Below are positions 6,464 through 6,849 of a DNA stretch of 6,849 nucleotides, piece after piece. The position numbers were made by a program, and so were the translations under genes. The notes below the pieces were generated by a model. That model was not told where the DNA came from. It did no database searches and worked only from the letters and a program-made list of their open reading frames with translations. The stretch comes from DATDAH01 sp036525535 (lineage in GTDB: Bacteria; Actinomycetota; Acidimicrobiia; Acidimicrobiales; DATDAH01), in assembly GCA_036525535.1 (NCBI GenBank), contig DATDAH010000120.1:1-6849 (forward strand). The letters run 5' to 3'. Positions within the stretch are counted from its first letter, which is position 1. The number at the start of each line of letters is the position of its first letter.

Positions 6464-6484
6464 CCCTGAATATCCAGGTCAGGG
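6464..6484. repeat. Inverted repeat CCCTGA / TCAGGG beside the att core
   Basis: CCCTGA (6464-6469) and TCAGGG (6479-6484) are perfect complements separated by nine bases; inside sits a near-palindrome CCTGAATATCCAGG (6465-6478, one mismatched pair). It lies within ~10 bp of the tRNA remnant on the element side. A role in binding integrase or an excisionase is possible; chance is not excluded. Confidence 0.35.
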
Positions 6485-6505
6485 GCCTAGTTCGGTCCAG
6501 CTGGG

Positions 6506-6534
6506 TTGTCTCCGCCCAACCTCCGCCCAATACT
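6506..6534 (+). promoter_or_regulatory. Possible integrase promoter (TTGTCT, 17 bp, AATACT)
   Basis: TTGTCT (6506-6511) and AATACT (6529-6534) are each four-of-six matches to the sigma-70-like consensus, with the ideal 17-bp spacer, and end 45 bp before the integrase ATG. No other candidate in this short gap looks better. Weak matches like this arise by chance, so confidence is modest. Confidence 0.35.
6510..6530 (+). repeat. Tandem direct repeat CTCCGCCCAA at 11-bp spacing
   Basis: CTCCGCCCAA occurs at 6510-6519 and exactly again at 6521-6530, one helical turn apart, so both copies present the same face of the DNA. They fill the spacer of the possible integrase promoter and lie between the att core and int. 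This is the layout of arm-type integrase sites or of an operator bound by a regulator or excisionase. The repeat is direct evidence; the role is inference. Confidence 0.5.
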
Positions 6535-6579
6535 GAAGGCTACTGTCGTGCTCTGGGCGGCTCTCGGAGGCAAACGGTC

Positions 6580-6849
6580 ATGGCCCGACCGATCCAACAG
6601 GTGCAGGTCTACTCCGTACAGAACCGGCGTGGCGCGGATCGCCGCAAGCTGCCCTACGTCGTCCGCTACTCGGTCGACGGGCGTCACCGGAGCCGGTCAT
6701 ATCGCACCAAGGCCGAGGCCGAGCGCTACCGCAGCGAGCTGCTGAAGGCGATCCACGCTGGCGACCGCTTCGACCTCGACACCGGCGAACCCGAGTCGTG
6801 GAGCCTGCCGCTGGCCGACCTCGCCGTGCACCACTGGGCGCGACTGTGG
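6580..6849 (+). CDS. Tyrosine recombinase / integrase, N-terminal part (3' truncated by window)
   Basis: The first 90 residues are visible and the frame is open at the right edge. The ATG at 6580 has a strong ribosome site, GGAGG (6566-6570), nine bases upstream. The sequence looks like the N-terminus of actinobacterial phage-type integrases: a basic start (MARPIQQVQVYSVQNRRG), a beta-rich arm-binding segment (YVVRYSVDGRHRSRSYRT, ~26-43), then KAEAERYRSELLKAIHAGDRFD, a proline/serine-tryptophan turn (GEPESW) and the start of the SAM-like core-binding domain (LPLADLAVHHWARLW). The catalytic R-H-R-Y residues lie beyond the window, so activity cannot be confirmed. It should catalyse site-specific integration and excision at the adjacent tRNA-Arg site. 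It is divergent from the LLM operon, with its 5' end towards the att site. The call is strengthened by the truncated tRNA next door. Confidence 0.87.
   Translation, partial: MARPIQQVQVYSVQNRRGADRRKLPYVVRYSVDGRHRSRSYRTKAEAERYRSELLKAIHAGDRFDLDTGEPESWSLPLADLAVHHWARLW

Larger units (their letters stand above)
6405..6849 (+). mobile_element. Left end of an integrative element in tRNA-Arg(CCT), continuing past the window
   Basis: The boundary is inferred from a 3' tRNA remnant (direct evidence of an interrupted or duplicated tRNA end) beside a tyrosine recombinase gene reading away from it. To the left is ordinary chromosome-like gene content in an operon. To the right only the integrase start is seen, so the type (prophage, ICE, actinobacterial AICE or mobilizable island) and the size cannot be told. 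The exact junction lies between the tRNA remnant and ~6460, depending on the length of the att core. Base composition shows no obvious change in this short stretch. Confidence 0.75.

Noticed and set aside
6405..6480. A complete tRNA-Arg gene
   Set aside because: The 3' half folds well, but no sequence pairing with CGAGGGC and no D arm are present upstream on the minus strand.
6506..6745. 79-residue plus-strand frame across the int start
   Set aside because: It overlaps the integrase in another frame, has no ribosome site, and begins inside the putative promoter; it is a shadow frame.
1..6849. CRISPR array, rRNA, riboswitch, insertion sequence, toxin-antitoxin or known defence genes
   Set aside because: No regularly spaced repeats, no transposase motifs, no recognisable riboswitch or rRNA sequence, and no such genes were found on either strand.

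Overview
The window is GC-rich throughout, and its coding regions show the strong third-position G/C bias of an actinomycete. An F420-type luciferase-like oxidoreductase, a GYD-domain protein, an ecdysteroid-kinase-like phosphotransferase and a multi-PAS GGDEF-EAL protein all point to Actinomycetota. My best guess is an Acidimicrobiia-like lineage, but this rests on family resemblance from memory and no search was run.

Left part (1-3466), signalling. The window opens in the last ~67 codons of a sensor histidine kinase (+). A small membrane protein of the DUF2231 type follows, convergent with it (-, 226-759). A 226-bp divergent gap then leads to a large cytoplasmic PAS-PAS-PAS-GGDEF-EAL protein (+, best start 986). 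Both its catalytic halves keep all the key residues I could check, so it may both make and degrade cyclic di-GMP.

Middle (3467-4155). Directly behind the GGDEF-EAL gene lies what looks like a short, frameshifted C-terminal remnant of a larger protein, perhaps a membrane sulfatase. Its stop codon shares the palindrome CTAG with the stop of a convergent GYD-domain gene (-).

Right-middle (4235-6339), all on the minus strand. An F420-dependent LLM-class oxidoreductase is followed, through a 4-base GTGA overlap, by a phosphotransferase of the APH/EcKinase type. With the GYD gene 79 bp further on, this could be a three-gene operon, read LLM oxidoreductase, then kinase, then GYD protein.

Right end (6405-6849), the edge of an integrated element. 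The 3' half of a tRNA-Arg with anticodon CCT (minus strand, CCA included) has an intact anticodon arm, T arm and 3' acceptor strand, but its D arm and 5' acceptor strand are absent. About 125 bp beyond it, a tyrosine recombinase gene starts on the plus strand and runs off the window. This is the arrangement expected where an integrative element has inserted into the 3' end of a tRNA gene: the chromosome (LLM operon) is on the left and the element begins here and continues to the right. The gap between the tRNA remnant and the integrase carries an inverted repeat, a tandem 10-bp direct repeat at 11-bp spacing and a possible promoter. The cargo of the element lies outside the window. I see no clearly new biological system here; the element boundary and its regulatory region are the most interesting part.
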